The notes under the pieces are model-generated. The model searched no databases and was not told where the DNA came from. It saw nothing but the letters and a program-made list of their open reading frames with translations. This document shows, in pieces, positions 1 to 11,295 of a stretch of 64,000 bases of DNA. Positions within the stretch are counted from its first letter, which is position 1, and the number at the start of each line of letters is the position of its first letter. Source of the DNA: Blastobasis lacticolella (lineage: Eukaryota > Arthropoda > Insecta > Lepidoptera > Blastobasidae); NCBI GenBank assembly GCA_905147135.1, contig LR990044.1, positions 20,963,622 to 21,027,621 of the forward strand. The letters run 5' to 3'. The position numbers and the translations under genes were made by a program.

Positions 1-75
1 GGAAAGCCTCAGTTTTTCCTTCCTCATAGCCAGATACACACGTCAAACTCATACCACCCCTCTTTTTACGTCCGA
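1..75 (-). repeat. family C interspersed repeat, partial, cut by window edge
   Basis: Read on the minus strand, this matches the opening of the copies at 2378 and 62868: a GACG-A-rich-GAGGG lead, then 'gagtttgacgtgtgtatctg'. The type is familiar from lepidopteran genomes (memory, no search). The class is unknown and no coding is seen. Confidence 0.5.
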
Positions 76-1447
76 CGAAAAAGAATCTGTCAGTATCCAG
101 AATTGCTGTTGGAAATTTCAATTTCACTAACTCTATAGATACACATAGCTCCTGTGCCAAACAAAACGTGCGTAAGTACCCACAATACGTAACACAATAC
201 CGCCACTTCAAAGGGCCCATTGGCACGTTACTTATTTGTATCAATTTACGTATAGGGCTGTTTGTCCCCCGGCGGGGGTCGATCCACCTGTCACCAATGT
301 TTGCCAAGTAAATAATGCCAAAAACACCCAAATTTCTTGGCCCGTCCTTTATATTATTGAATATATTACTTTTTTAGTGATGGGCTGTAACTGTAGATGA
401 AATGGGTTTCTGGTCTTATTCCAATAGTGTAAGTGACCGTATTTAGGTAATTGGAGTGGGTATGATACACAATATGAATAGAGCAATACACAGGTGTAAA
501 ATATTTTAAAGAAATTAAAGATTAGATATAACTATTGAAAAGCATAGATTTAAGCTAATTCGATTTCATTGAAAATATAATTTTCAGATTAATTTAAAAT
601 CCGGTACAAAAACCTGAAACATCAAAGAAATTTATTTGTACTTACTACTAAGGTTGCAATTTATTTGTACTTACTATAAGCGTACGATCCACTTGATGGT
701 TAGCATGTACCGAAACCTATGAACGCTTGCAATATCAGTGGTCTCGTAATAACCTTTTCTATTCTATTAAGAACTATTCTTCAAGAACGGTGTGAAAATG
801 TTTTATGGGGTATTGTAGGTATTAACTCACCAGCGAAAATATAAACGGTTAGATTCCTGAAACCCGAATGGAATTCTCAGTAAACCGAAACTATTTCCAC
901 CCAGTCTCAGACCAAGACCAATGACCGAAAGTCTGGATGCTTCCCATCCCTAACTAGCTAGGCCTATAGCCTCTCATTTCGCATTCGGTACGCGTGCCTA
1001 TCCATAAATATCTCCTCGGCGTCATCGCGTAGCGTATGGACAGCCCTACGGTACTGTCTGGTGGTCCCCTAGGACGACACTTTATCTAATGGAATACTAA
1101 AGTTGTTATAATTATTTATTTACCGCAAGGCTCTGAGGTTTCCTATTGCAGTGGATGGGTATACGTCGTGGGTCATCGAGCCTTTTTAGTTTTATTATAT
1201 AGGAAGTTCTGTATTGGTTTTATTATTTAACGTGTTGTCGTCGGTTGGTGATTGAAAAAGTTAGGTAAAGTACTACTTAGTAATGGATAAGTTGGTTATT
1301 CTAAAAATGGTTTATCTAAAATATTTAACAAGACTATCTATACTGAGTATTCGTATCAGTAAGTAGATGAGACAATCGGAATCTGAGCAAATTTAATTTA
1401 CAGTATTTAGAACTAAATTCTCGTTCTTTACAGATATTATCATGGGT
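76..1447. other. no gene seen
   Basis: AT-rich sequence with no supported gene. The only structure noted is a short direct duplication of 'atttatttgtacttacta' at 630-647 and 659-676 (period 29), plus a tiny C5/G5 hairpin at 266-278. Confidence 0.5.
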
Positions 1448-1552
1448 AAAATATTTATTTATTTATTTATACTTCATGCACAAACAGTACATCGGCGGAC
1501 TTAAAGCTAAAATAGCATTATCTACCAGTCTACCAGGAGAGATGACAGTTGA
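1448..1552 (-). mobile_element. LINE 3'-end remnant ('ggcggacttaaagc' type)
   Basis: An ATTT-rich run is followed by 'ggcggacttaaagct' and 'tatctaccagtc'. The same order occurs at 51483-51583. Read on the minus strand it is a typical LINE 3' tail ending in a TAAA-type simple repeat. It is a 5'-truncated fragment without coding. Confidence 0.6.
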
Positions 1553-1894
1553 CAAAATATTATTATTAGTTATTAATACTTATATTTAAAAACCATTTTA
1601 CTGAAGGTACTGAAGACTTCACAGTATGGTTATGAGTGTAGCACTTGAAAATCTTATGCCTGTACATATGTGGAATCCTGTATAGGTGGAATTTGCCATA
1701 CATATTTTCTATTGATATTGGAATGTTTCAATTTTGACTCAAAATGTCTGAATATTGCAAGAACAGAGGAAGTTACTTTAACACCACAGTACTAAACACA
1801 CCAGAGTGCAATTACGGGCATGAGGCATTTCATCTTAATCCTCACAGTGACAACGCACCTGCGGTTCTGCATCTTCGTTGCCTGCAACCTAAAT

Positions 1895-1970
1895 GCATGA
1901 ATCGTAGATGTTATGGGCGACAGTTACCACTTACCAACAGGTAAGTTATCTGCTGGTTTGTCACTACCTA
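1895..1970 (+). mobile_element. J1 Jockey-like LINE 3' fragment
   Basis: The 'gttatgggcgacagttaccacttacc' region, continuing into 'tctgctggtttgtc', corresponds to the J1 tail seen at 38095 and (inverted) at 33075 and 45250. A CAG|GTAAGT at 1936-1944 looks like a splice donor but is part of this repeat. Confidence 0.5.
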
Positions 1971-2377
1971 GCATATAAAACAGTAATTTCAGTAGTCTAG
2001 CTCTCACTTCGTCACATACGATCATTCTAGTTCCCAGAGTCGTAAACACAGCGTATCTCACAAACCCAAGATAACTTTGGTGGTTATCGAACGGAATTCG
2101 CTACACTGGCTCTCGATTCAGCCCTTTCGGGCCGGGGAATGCGTCTGAAAGCCAACCCGGCACGGTCTGGTGGTTAATCCCGGTCTCTGCGAGTATACTA
2201 TACGTACCTAGTTGCAAAATAATCTCTGTAGTTGATTTATTTTATAGTGGTGTTGCGGCGTGAAGGCATTTTGTTAATTTTTGTTTGAAAATTGTCTTTT
2301 GAATTAGTGGTTTTCTTGTATTAAAAAAAAAAATTCTGTATTGAAAAATGTCTTGAATTAGTGGCTAGCTTGTTTTT

Positions 2378-2592
2378 TTTAATCCTCGGCGAGAAAGAGT
2401 GGTGTTATATGTTTGAGTGTGTATCTGTGGCTCTGTGATTCTGTGTGTCAGTGTGTCTGGCTGTGGCATCGTTGCTCCCGAACTGATGGACCGATGTTGA
2501 TGCGGTTTTCTATGTGTAAAAGCCAGTTTAGTTGAAATGGTTCTTAGCTTTGTTTCATAGAAATCCGTTTAGTAGTTTAGAAAACATTCGAG
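2378..2592 (+). repeat. family C interspersed repeat
   Basis: It starts at 'cctcggcgagaaagagtggt' and runs through 'gtatctgtggct', 'gctcccgaac' and an 'aatccgtttagtagttt'-like end. It shares order and wording with 62868-63043. The ends are diverged and no terminal repeats were found. Confidence 0.55.
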
Positions 2593-4479
2593 TACCTAAT
2601 GTAAACTTGGTCGGGCGTTACCTGACTTTTTCTGTCGCTCTAATTGTGCGCTTCACTTATTAAAATATTGACGCAAAAGAAAATGACGCATGACAAACGA
2701 GCAGTCCAATCTGATACAAAGTGATAAATACTGTCATACATAATATCGATGACTCAAATAGATTTTGTATACAGATAATATGTACGTAAATTAAAATTTG
2801 TTTATTTATTACTATCCAAACAACAATCAACTTTCCCGCGAGAACCTATTATTTTATTCATATGTTCCCGCGGAAATAATGTAGGTTCCTATTGGTGAAA
2901 TAATTTTAAAAATCGGACTAGTTGTTTTTGGGTTTATTCAATACAAACAAAAAAAAACATACAAATATATACAAATATGTCTTTATAACATTAGTAGGTA
3001 TAAATATTGCAGTTGAGAAAACCCAAGATCATAAAAAAGATAAACCACGTTATTCGCGATGCTGTGCGTAATACCGCTCGCTACATAGTCATAAATGCGT
3101 CAAATTGACGTATCTAAATAAGGTTGAACATTTTATATTGCTCTCTGAAACCACATAATATAATTTTCACATGTTTCTACAAAGTGGTTATTAGGTTACC
3201 TTTCCTCTAGCTTTTGATCTGTGTACCTGTAGTAGGTACGTAAGGTTTTGCCTTGCATACACTATCGTCCCCAAAATATCTAGCTTTATGATAATAAAGA
3301 CTAGATATATCATGCATGGTCCTTAGCTGTTTGAACCTGTAATTTTAATTTCTTCGGATTTTTTTATGCTATGAAGTGACATACAAGCAGACACCCCATC
3401 TGATAAGCGGTAACCATCGCCCATAATATCTACGATTTCAGGCATGTAATTAATCATTAGCTTTTTAAAATACATTTAAACAAAGTACAAAGCTCTTTAT
3501 ATATAACATAAAATAGGATCCCTAGGCATCCCAAAGGCTAATGAGTATGCGTCGAACCGCGTACGGTCTGCTGCGCACGACGTGTGGCCGATACAAAGCG
3601 GCCTCGCGCAGTATATATTGGGTTGGAACCCGGGCGGGATAGGTACTATTGTATTGTGCAATAGGTCTGTAGAAAGTACCTATCAGGAATTTAATAAAGT
3701 ACGGTTATTTGATATGTTCTTTCACATACATACTTTCCTCACGCCTTTTCCCATAGGAGTAGGAAAGACCACGTCGTTCCACTCGCTACGGTCCTGACAA
3801 ATCTCTCTAGCTTCTTCCACATTGATTAACCATGTCATACTTTAATGTCGATTTAGGGCAGGTACTCTTGAAAGCCTTTTAAAAACTCTGATCACAACAC
3901 AGATTAAGCTGTTTTACGGTAATGGTTAACCTGTAATTAATTTTAGCTAAATATTGGGCCTGCTCTAAATTTGGGAGGTATTGCCGTAATCTTGACGCCT
4001 GGTAGGCAAAAAGCAAACTAATTGCTCACTATGTCAAAGAACACAACGATTCAGATCTGAATTAGGTATACCGTCATTTTATAAAGTATGTTGATTTCTG
4101 AGCCTTTTCGTCAAGAAGGACCCTGGCCGCCTGGATGGTATTTTGGCGCTGCATCATGCCGAAACTTTATCTGTGGCTGTAGCCTCTATGACCACAACCG
4201 AAGCCATACCATACCATTGTTACACAATACACCGACCATATCGATCCAAATGCATGCAAGTAAAGTCATTGACCAGTCCCCGCTCCGGTCCCGAATGTCT
4301 ACTCGCGTGTTTTTTATGCTAATTGACCATCTGATTTGCACAATAAAACACGGACTCCATTCATCTGTTCTAACGAGTCTGCTGCTATTACAAGCGTCAG
4401 TTTCGGTTGGTTATCGTTGACTTTTGTCGTCGATATGCATGTATGAAAAGGTGTGAATGTGGATTTTTGCAAAGAACCA
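2593..4479. other. no gene seen; one small J1 fragment
   Basis: Mostly unrecognised AT-rich DNA. A short minus-strand J1-like piece ('gcagacaccccatctgataagcggtaacc') lies at 3375-3430. A 110-codon plus frame at 4088-4420 and overlapping minus frames show no recognisable motif and look like chance. Confidence 0.45.
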
Positions 4480-4481
4480 TC

Positions 4482-4715
4482 TGGGGGGCGATTCTCGCGG
4501 TGTGACATTTCAACTTTGACATTATCTCCAGCCAAAAAAACTGTATTAAAACGTCACTGAAATTGATCTTCGGCAATATACGACTGTCGAATATATATAG
4601 TGAACAAAACATTTTTTGCTGCAATAGACATTTCAATGTCAGTTTTAATGGAGATATGTGGCTAGAAAAATGTCGAATACGAGATGTCACAGCGTAAGAA
4701 TTAGGCCCACGGTCT
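4482..4715. repeat. possible MITE with imperfect inverted ends
   Basis: The left end contains 'ctcgcggtgtgacat'. The right end, inverted, contains 'cttacgctgtgacat'. Both are followed inward by a 'gacatt..tctcc' pattern. The inverted repeats are diverged, no TSD was resolved, and no second copy is in the window, so a chance palindrome is possible. Confidence 0.3.
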
Positions 4716-5269
4716 TTGCTGTCAGAGAGTCTAGCCTTACGGGAAAGAACTGTGACGATATGTGTGTCTTGGCGTGTAGTATAAGGCATAGTAAGTATAT
4801 AACTTTTTCCATTGACGGGGGTTGTATTTTCGACACCGCGATGTCCAACCCGCCTACCAATCGTTGAAATAATGACATTTAGTATGTATTTAGTACCATT
4901 TATAAGCTATACGTGGAGGAAGCTCAAATCCAGACAATTATGAGCTAGTGAAGATGATGCTAAACGTGTGTATGACGTTGTGGTTTTATGGACCTCGCCC
5001 GTGGTATTATCGATGGCTTCCGTACGAGGAAACAGAGATATTGAAGCCACAGAGACATACATATCTGCACGAAAGATAACACACACTATCACGTTAAGTT
5101 ATCAATTGAAGATAATAATGAAAACAAAGCGAAAGGGATTGGGACACCATAGTTACCCTGCCACCAAAGTTCACCCTACGTGTGGACGTGGTCGTAACAA
5201 TGAAGGATTGAAAGTGAAAATTGTCAACCGGAGCGGGATTTTCACGTGTGTACTAACCACAAGTTCTGA

Positions 5270-5419
5270 GACGATCTGAGTGGTTCAGTGGTCAACATGC
5301 CGGTCTGCGACGGAAGAGGTCCCGGGTTCCATTCCCGGCCGGGCAGAAATTGAAATGATGAATTTTAATTTCTGTTACGGGTCTGGGTGTTCTATGTATA
5401 ATAAGTATGTATTTAAAAC
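5270..5419 (+). mobile_element. SINE-B, head-proximal copy
   Basis: A tRNA-like head ('gagtggttcagtggtcaaca' followed by a B-box-like region at 5325-5335) leads into 'gggcagaaattgaaatgatg' and 'acgggtctgggtgttctatg'. This matches copies at 29609, 11094 (-), 43676 (-) and 63044 (-). The B box has a C for the usual G, so pol III activity is doubtful. The tail half is missing; a J1 LINE piece follows. Confidence 0.75.
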
Positions 5420-5447
5420 AAGAAATCGTTCAAGAGGTATATAAGAG

Positions 5448-5560
5448 GTCTCCTTAGAGGCGGGCAACGCATTGGTAGCGCCCCTGGTGTTACTGATGTC
5501 CATAGGCAGCAGTGACCACGCACCATCAGGTGTTTGTCTACCGTATCACGCTTAAAATGG
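5448..5560 (+). mobile_element. J1 Jockey-like LINE 3' fragment
   Basis: The wording 'gaggtctccttagaggcggg', 'caacgcattggtagcgcc' and 'gtccataggcagcagtgacc' is the plus-strand counterpart of 33075-33415 (-). It is the tail end of the LINE only, with no intact frame. Confidence 0.65.
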
Positions 5561-6064
5561 TTTTAAATTATTATTTAATAATTGAATTTTAGAATGTATC
5601 AGTAAAGAACAATTAAGGATCTAAGTGTTTAAATTATTTACCCATGAAAACCTCGATGAATATTCAAGATTAGTCTAAAATATTTAACATGACGTTATGT
5701 ATGATGTTGTAGATGAGGTGATTGACTCAAACAAGGCCGTCAAGGTCACGACATTAATTTGTTGGCACATTTCAAATTAACTGTAGCTGCAAGCTTGGTC
5801 TTCATTTAGCGTAACATGCTCGTTTTAAGTGGCTACATTACATACCTACACCCAATTGACATGATTTTAGTACAGGCAGCAAAGAACTCTGTTCACTTTA
5901 ACTACACTTCATTTCGCACTGCAGTTTTTATAAATTAGTTTGCCTAGGTAGTCATTTGTAGTTTTTTACTTTTTATTTTTACGTTCTGAGAATTACGATG
6001 AAGGGCTTCTTCTCTGTCGACCAATGTGTACTGTTTACCACCGATTTTAATATTTAGAACTGTT

Positions 6065-6372
6065 GCACGACCTCATTCGGTCGGCTCATTTCCGCCATAG
6101 GGAAATGCGATCCGGGCGAACTTAAAGTTGTGGATCTTCCAGCATACATTAGCTACTTTGGTTTAACCATTATAACGTACGCATTATAATGGTTAAACTA
6201 TATAACCTAACGTGGCTAACGAAATGAACACTGCCTGCGAGTATGTTCGCTGATCAATATAATCTAGACGCCTTCAAAGCTAAAGTGAATAGGTTGTTCC
6301 TAGACAGGCATGCTCCATCTTCGGCCTATGGTCACTTACCACCAGGGTAAGTGACGATAGAGTGGTAAAATG
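6065..6372 (+). mobile_element. family Q Jockey-like LINE ORF2 end, degraded
   Basis: 'tgtggatcttccagc' and, after a diverged middle, 'gcctgcgagtatgttc', 'ctgatcaatataatct' and 'aggttgttcctagacaggca' align in order with the coding copy at 55389-55637. In that copy the frame encodes the C-terminal tail of a LINE ORF2. Here the middle is replaced by a sequence containing a 15-bp hairpin (6161-6198), and the frame is broken. Confidence 0.65.
6161..6198. repeat. perfect 15-bp hairpin
   Basis: The arm 'gtttaaccattataa' (6161-6175) is the exact reverse complement of 6184-6198. The 8-nt loop contains CGTACG. It lies within the family Q LINE remnant. Confidence 0.8.
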
Positions 6373-6630
6373 CCTAACTAATTTAATTAAAAAACTGCAA
6401 GCAAATTCTCGATGCGAAGAGCAATGAAGGAGTCTAAATCTAACAATGCCGATGATAAACACCACAGGGTAACGGTAACTGATTCATGAACTAGTGCAGT
6501 TACTAACGAAGTTACCACTAAGTTCTCTGATGTTGTCTGACGGTGGAGTATTTAAACGGAAGGTTAATTGTCGCAAAGAGGCCTGTTAAAGTACCGTAGC
6601 GTTGCAGGCGCCGGCGTTTAGTGTTATTAG

Positions 6631-7440
6631 TAGAGATGAAACGAATATCCGGTTGCTATCCGGTATCCGGCCTATCCGGCCTTATTTTACTGTCCGGCCG
6701 GATACCGGATAGCGCGTTAATATCCGGCCGGATACCGGATAGTAAAAAATGTATAAAAATTCCATAAAAATAATTTAGCTCATCGGCTTCCTTCATTTCT
6801 CTGAGCAGTAGACGCGTCAATGATATTATCCTTCAGGTCCTGTTGAACCGCCGCGCCGTCAGCCAGGTGGCGTGTGGCGTCTTCTGCGGCAGCGCCTCGT
6901 CGTCGACAAATTTAGGGTTACTTGCACTTGCATAGTGGTCTTTGGGGTGACAGAGCACATGCCCATACCATCGCCTTCGGCGTTCTCTAATTAGATATAT
7001 GGGACTCTGTAGCTTCCCCGAGTGTGGACATTAGATACGTACTTTTCCCAACAGGGTGACACCCGCTGACCAGGGTAAAAATGCGCATTTTTGTCGTGTG
7101 TTGTTTTGTTAAGAGTTGTTTAGTATAAAAATTTTGTTTAATGTCAATCAAGGTTTATACTAGATAAAAATACAAATTATTTCGGAACTACGAATCCTTT
7201 CGAGGTCGAAAGAATTATTCAGTTCTACGTTCAAATTATTCTCATTGAAGGAAGACTTGAAATCACGTAAACACATGCAGTCGTCAAAAGTCCCACCCCA
7301 TGATTACAGCTTGCACAAACTTGTTCAGAGACTAAGTTCAGCCGAATATCCGGCCGCCGGATATCCGGCTATCCGGCTAAGAGGCTGGCCGGATATCCGG
7401 TATCCGGTATCCGGCCAAACCACTATCCGTTTCATCTCTA
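6631..7440. mobile_element. nonautonomous hAT-like DNA transposon
   Basis: The ends are inverted: TAGAGATGAAACGAATAT at 6631 and, inverted at 7440, TAGAGATGAAACGGATAG. The element is flanked by an exact 8-bp TSD, gttattag, at 6623-6630 and 7441-7448. An 8-bp duplication with TAG-starting ends is the hAT pattern. Both subterminal zones (about 6645-6740 and 7335-7430) carry many copies of CCGGATA/TATCCGG, the kind of clustered sites hAT transposases bind. No transposase frame is visible; the GC-rich block at 6835-6905 could be a decayed coding remnant, but that is a guess. Confidence 0.88.
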
Positions 7441-7448
7441 GTTATTAG

Positions 7449-8349
7449 TGATCATTTGAAACTCTTAGCGAAGGGAAAATTAGTCATGTTTGCTATGACG
7501 ATAGTGTAGGAATATTCCTATAATTATAAGGTTTGAAAAATGTTGTCTTGCCCTTATTTTAGTTTTCAAATATGTGAGGTCAATTCTCGAGTCGACTATT
7601 TGACTAGTTCTTTTTTTCAAATAAGTAGTTTCTGATGCTACTAAAAAGCATCAAACAAATGCAATAATAATAAAATAATTGTCTAGAATTAAATTTGACA
7701 TTCACATAGGTAACCTTTCGCAAACGAAGCTGTCGCCCAGACCAGATGGGTCCGCCGACATAAACGGTATTTACTACGAAAAAAAGGGAAAAAATAAAGA
7801 GAGAACGAGAAAAAATCGCTTAATAACCTCGGAAGCTATGAAAAGGGTCTTTGAAATCCTTTCACAATAGTGAGGATGTCCCTTGCTCTGGAAGAAAATT
7901 ATTTTCCCGTCGGCCTTTTGTCCGGAAGGCTTTTAAAGATGGCCGCGGGAAAAATATTATTGCGGACTTTTTGTCCTGGTATCCCCGGTCCGGACGATGA
8001 CCTCTGGCATTGACTGTGCCTGATTTGGTGATCGATTGAATTGGTTGTTCGAATTTTGTGTCATATTTTTGGCGTTATCCTTAATTGAATTCGTGTATAT
8101 AGAATGTTCACGCTCTATAACAGATCACCAGCTACGATAATACTATTTATTCCACGATAATACTGTTTTTAGGTAGTGATACATATTTTATAGGTACATA
8201 TATTTTAACATCTTGCACAGTGGTGAAATTGGTATACACACGGCATGAGCTGGTTTTAAGCCCACCCATTCAAAAGAGGGAAAAGAGTGATGACAAATTT
8301 CAAACAATAATCGACAATTTGATTTAAAGTAGGCAAGACCCATAATAAT
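7449..8349. other. no gene seen
   Basis: Unrecognised DNA. A 63-codon plus frame at 7679-7870 does not begin with ATG and has no motif. GC-richer text at 7890-8010 has no clear identity. Confidence 0.45.
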
Positions 8350-8492
8350 CACCATCTTGGCCTCAATATCCCGGTTGTGCTCTCGCGTGCGAGGGCCCGG
8401 GGTCCACAGTATTTGGCAGATCAGCTAATTACAGTAGAGCGACTGCCATCTGATCCTATTAACAGGGGAACCTGACCAGATAGGATCACGGT
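8350..8492 (-). mobile_element. SINE-A, tail part only
   Basis: On the minus strand it runs from the 'ggttcccctgttaac' zone to the RTE-like tail '..gcacaaccgggatattgagg' and 'ccaagatgg'. The head is missing. It aligns with the tail half of the complete copy at 12394-12740. Confidence 0.75.
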
Positions 8493-9000
8493 AGATTGCC
8501 AGCCACAATGAGTCCTTCACATCCTTGAGCTACAAAATATTATTGCTTGACAACAAAGAAATACTTCAGTCGAACTAATTTGGAACCCATTTCCTGAAGC
8601 GGTCTAAAGTCATACCATAATGGTTTCTTAATTTACTTTTTTTTGTAGGCGGCCTGGCATAAGGCTTTATGTCAAATAGTTTTAATGATAAGCTGCAATT
8701 ATCCCGTCAAATTACTGCGTTTGGGAGACTCAACTTTCGCTTAGAAAATGTGCTTATGCAAGCGTGATCCACAACTCTCACCGAAGGGGCAGCCGACTGA
8801 AAAATTGCTGTATCGAATCGTTATGAAATCTATGCAAATCATTGTTTCTTTGCCTTCTTCATATACTATACCACTTGTTAAATAGTTGGGCGAAGTTGCT
8901 CTTCTCAGTCAACTCCTGAATGTTATATCATACACAGAAGGAAGGCTCAACTATTTTGAAGGTTTACAATTTACGATATAGTATAGTAAAGGTACTGCAG

Positions 9001-9259
9001 GGTAGAGCTCGTCTAGTCTAAAATGACGCGCCCCACTACTTAGTTAGTTGATTTCGATGTGTGATAGCAAATATTGATAACGACACTTCATCTGTGTGGG
9101 AGCCAATCAACGACGCGTGCTTATACGTTTGAATCTCACCGGCAACTGAATGACCAATTACAACGGCATTTGTATATGTATTGCGTCCATATTTTAAACT
9201 TGCTTGTGTGCGTTAATGCGATGGTGGGGCGCGTCATTTTAGATTAGACGAGCTCTACC
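9001..9259 (+). mobile_element. MITE-1, copy 1 (259 bp, long terminal inverted repeats)
   Basis: It begins GGTAGAGCTCGTCTAGTCTA and ends with the inverse. The terminal inverted repeats (TIRs) run about 37 bp to GACGCGCCCCAC with one or two differences. Near-identical copies lie at 24081-24339 (inverted) and 40605-40863. There is no coding. Flanks show no convincing TSD; the conserved GG outside TA argues against a simple TA-duplicating mariner boundary. The superfamily is left open. Confidence 0.88.
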
Positions 9260-9985
9260 TATCTTCTCTCTTTTTTAACTATACAAAAACCTATTCTTGT
9301 ACTCACATCAAGTATCGCTATAAAAACGCTTAAGCCACAGTGATCCAAAACTAGTACAGTTGATCTATTAGAAAAGCTCGTTACACCATATATTATTGCA
9401 ATTACTTAAATTACATATCATCAAAGGGCATAAAAACACAATGTTGAACACGAGTACCTTACGAAAGCGGCCATTAAACTATCACGGAATGAGTGTAGCT
9501 CAAACTTAAGTGCCAAGAAATGGCTTTCATAATTTGTTTGGAGGAGGAAAGATATTTAGTAGTGGCTGTGATAGACAGAATTAATAAAATAATGGATAGA
9601 ATATAATTAAGTTAGCCCTTGAAGAGAAAACTTGGCTATACGATGATTTGAGTTGACGAGTTACAATTTGCTATACTAATTGGAATATATACATAACATC
9701 AAATATTGTACAGTTAGGTTGATAAAAAATGATATATAGAAATAACGAAGGGTAGACAAGTAAATCATGATCTCATGCATGACACAACAGAATCCACTTT
9801 CTCCAAAAACAACAACGTGACAGCCTAAGATCCGATGAATATCGTATCAAAAATGCTTCAGAGATCGTCATAATTAAGACATAGACAATAGACTGGAGAA
9901 AGTTTGAAGGTATGCGTGATCGGATTAGGTGTTCTGTGTACAGTCACTTCAAGCTCTGCTACTCACACTTGTTTTGGAAAGATAA

Positions 9986-10267
9986 ATAATAATCATCTTG
10001 GCGTTAATGTCCCGGTTGTGCTCACGATACACACGATACAAACGATAGTCTGCCTTGACCATGATCTAGGATTTGGCAGATCAGGTAATTACAGTGGAGC
10101 GACTGCCATCTGACCTCCGTGACCCTGCTACCAGGGGAACCTGACCAGATTGGATCATGGTTACACATACAGTCGCCTGAATGTGCAGGTTTCATCACGA
10201 TGTTATCCCTCACCGTAAGAGCATCGGTTAGTATTTACCTAATGTACATAACTCAGAAACTTGATTA
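9986..10267 (-). mobile_element. SINE-A, 5'-truncated, with TSD
   Basis: A minus-strand SINE-A lacking its tRNA-like head, flanked by an exact 10-bp duplication, ggaaagataa, at 9976-9985 and 10268-10277. Tail first on the plus strand: 'aatcatcttggcgttaatg' and 'tcccggttgtgctc', then the body up to 'atgtacataactcag'. Truncation of the head together with a TSD is the usual signature of target-primed reverse transcription. Confidence 0.88.
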
Positions 10268-10446
10268 GGAAAGATAATAGAGTGTTATGTATTTGCAAAG
10301 AGCCAGGAATGAAAATATTTATCATCTGAGATCTACTATTAACACACACTTGCACAGACAAAACGCAGTACTCAACATTTTTAATAGCTTTCTGATTGAT
10401 CTTGAAGAAAATTCAACCTTGAACATTCAAGTTATGCAAACATGAT

Positions 10447-10670
10447 CTTTGATCTTCCAGCTATTCGCACAAACCGTTTTGATTCAACCTTCATAATGCG
10501 TATGGTATTGGAATTGAAACACGTTGCGAGTGTGTTCCCTTATCAAAGCTAGAGTAAATAGGATGATCCTAGACAGGCATATTGTATTTTCGTATCTTCA
10601 TATCGCATTGTCATATATGAAAAGTGATTATCACCACCAGGTGAGATGGCGGTCAAATATCTAGCTAGTA
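10447..10670 (+). mobile_element. family Q Jockey-like LINE ORF2 end, degraded
   Basis: 'gatcttccagctattcgcac', 'aaccgttttgattc', 'ttcataatgcgta' and 'gtgtgttccctta' follow the order of the family Q copy at 55389-55637. They correspond to residues [17 protein letters not shown] of that frame. Stops and indels break the frame. Confidence 0.65.
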
Positions 10671-11093
10671 ATTATTAAAAACATAAAGTGAAATTGCAAA
10701 AACCTTTTGAACATGATAAAACACAATTTCCTACACAGCCGCTTTTCTGTTTACGACACGTGCCCATGCCAAAACTGACTTCTTTTACGATTCTAGGTGT
10801 CATCTGATCTGAAATCTAAAGTTTGCAATTGTGGCTCTGACTGAACTATTTCACAGTGCTGTGATCATTCTGCTATGTAAACCATTTGTTTGTTTATCAA
10901 ACATTTTGCATTCGGTTGATACATGAATATATCTAGATCCAAAATTGTTTTCTGTTATTGTTCGTCTGTTTTTCTTTAGTTTTTCTAGAATGCTGTTGTT
11001 GTGTTTTCTTGATGTGAAGGTACTACGTTATTTCGGCAATCTCGCTATATGTGACGTGCCTGACTCTGTTACACTTAAAGTATGCCCCCTATA

Positions 11094-11295
11094 TATCTAG
11101 CCCCAAAGTTAGCAAAGCTTATGTTATAGGTGTTAGATAACAGATAAACTACTTCTATACTTTTTTAAAATACATACTTAATATACATAGTACACCCAAA
11201 CCCGTAACAGAAATTAAAATTAATCATTTCAACTTCTGCTCGTCTGGGAATCGAACACTGGACTCTGCGTGGCCAACTGAACCACTCAGGTCGTC
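11094..11295 (-). mobile_element. SINE-B, nearly complete
   Basis: On the plus strand the tail comes first ('tagccccaaagttagcaaag'), then 'tacacccaaacccgtaac' and the inverted tRNA-like head ending at 'accactcaggtcgtc'. The head is degraded around the anticodon-like region and B box. Confidence 0.75.

Noticed and set aside
1744..1944. 66-codon frame from ATG ending at a perfect CAG|GTAAGT donor
   Set aside because: The donor-like bases are part of the J1 LINE tail wording seen at several other places, so it is repeat sequence, not an exon.
4397..4789. 130-codon minus frame
   Set aside because: No recognisable motif and it overlaps an inverted-repeat structure; likely chance.
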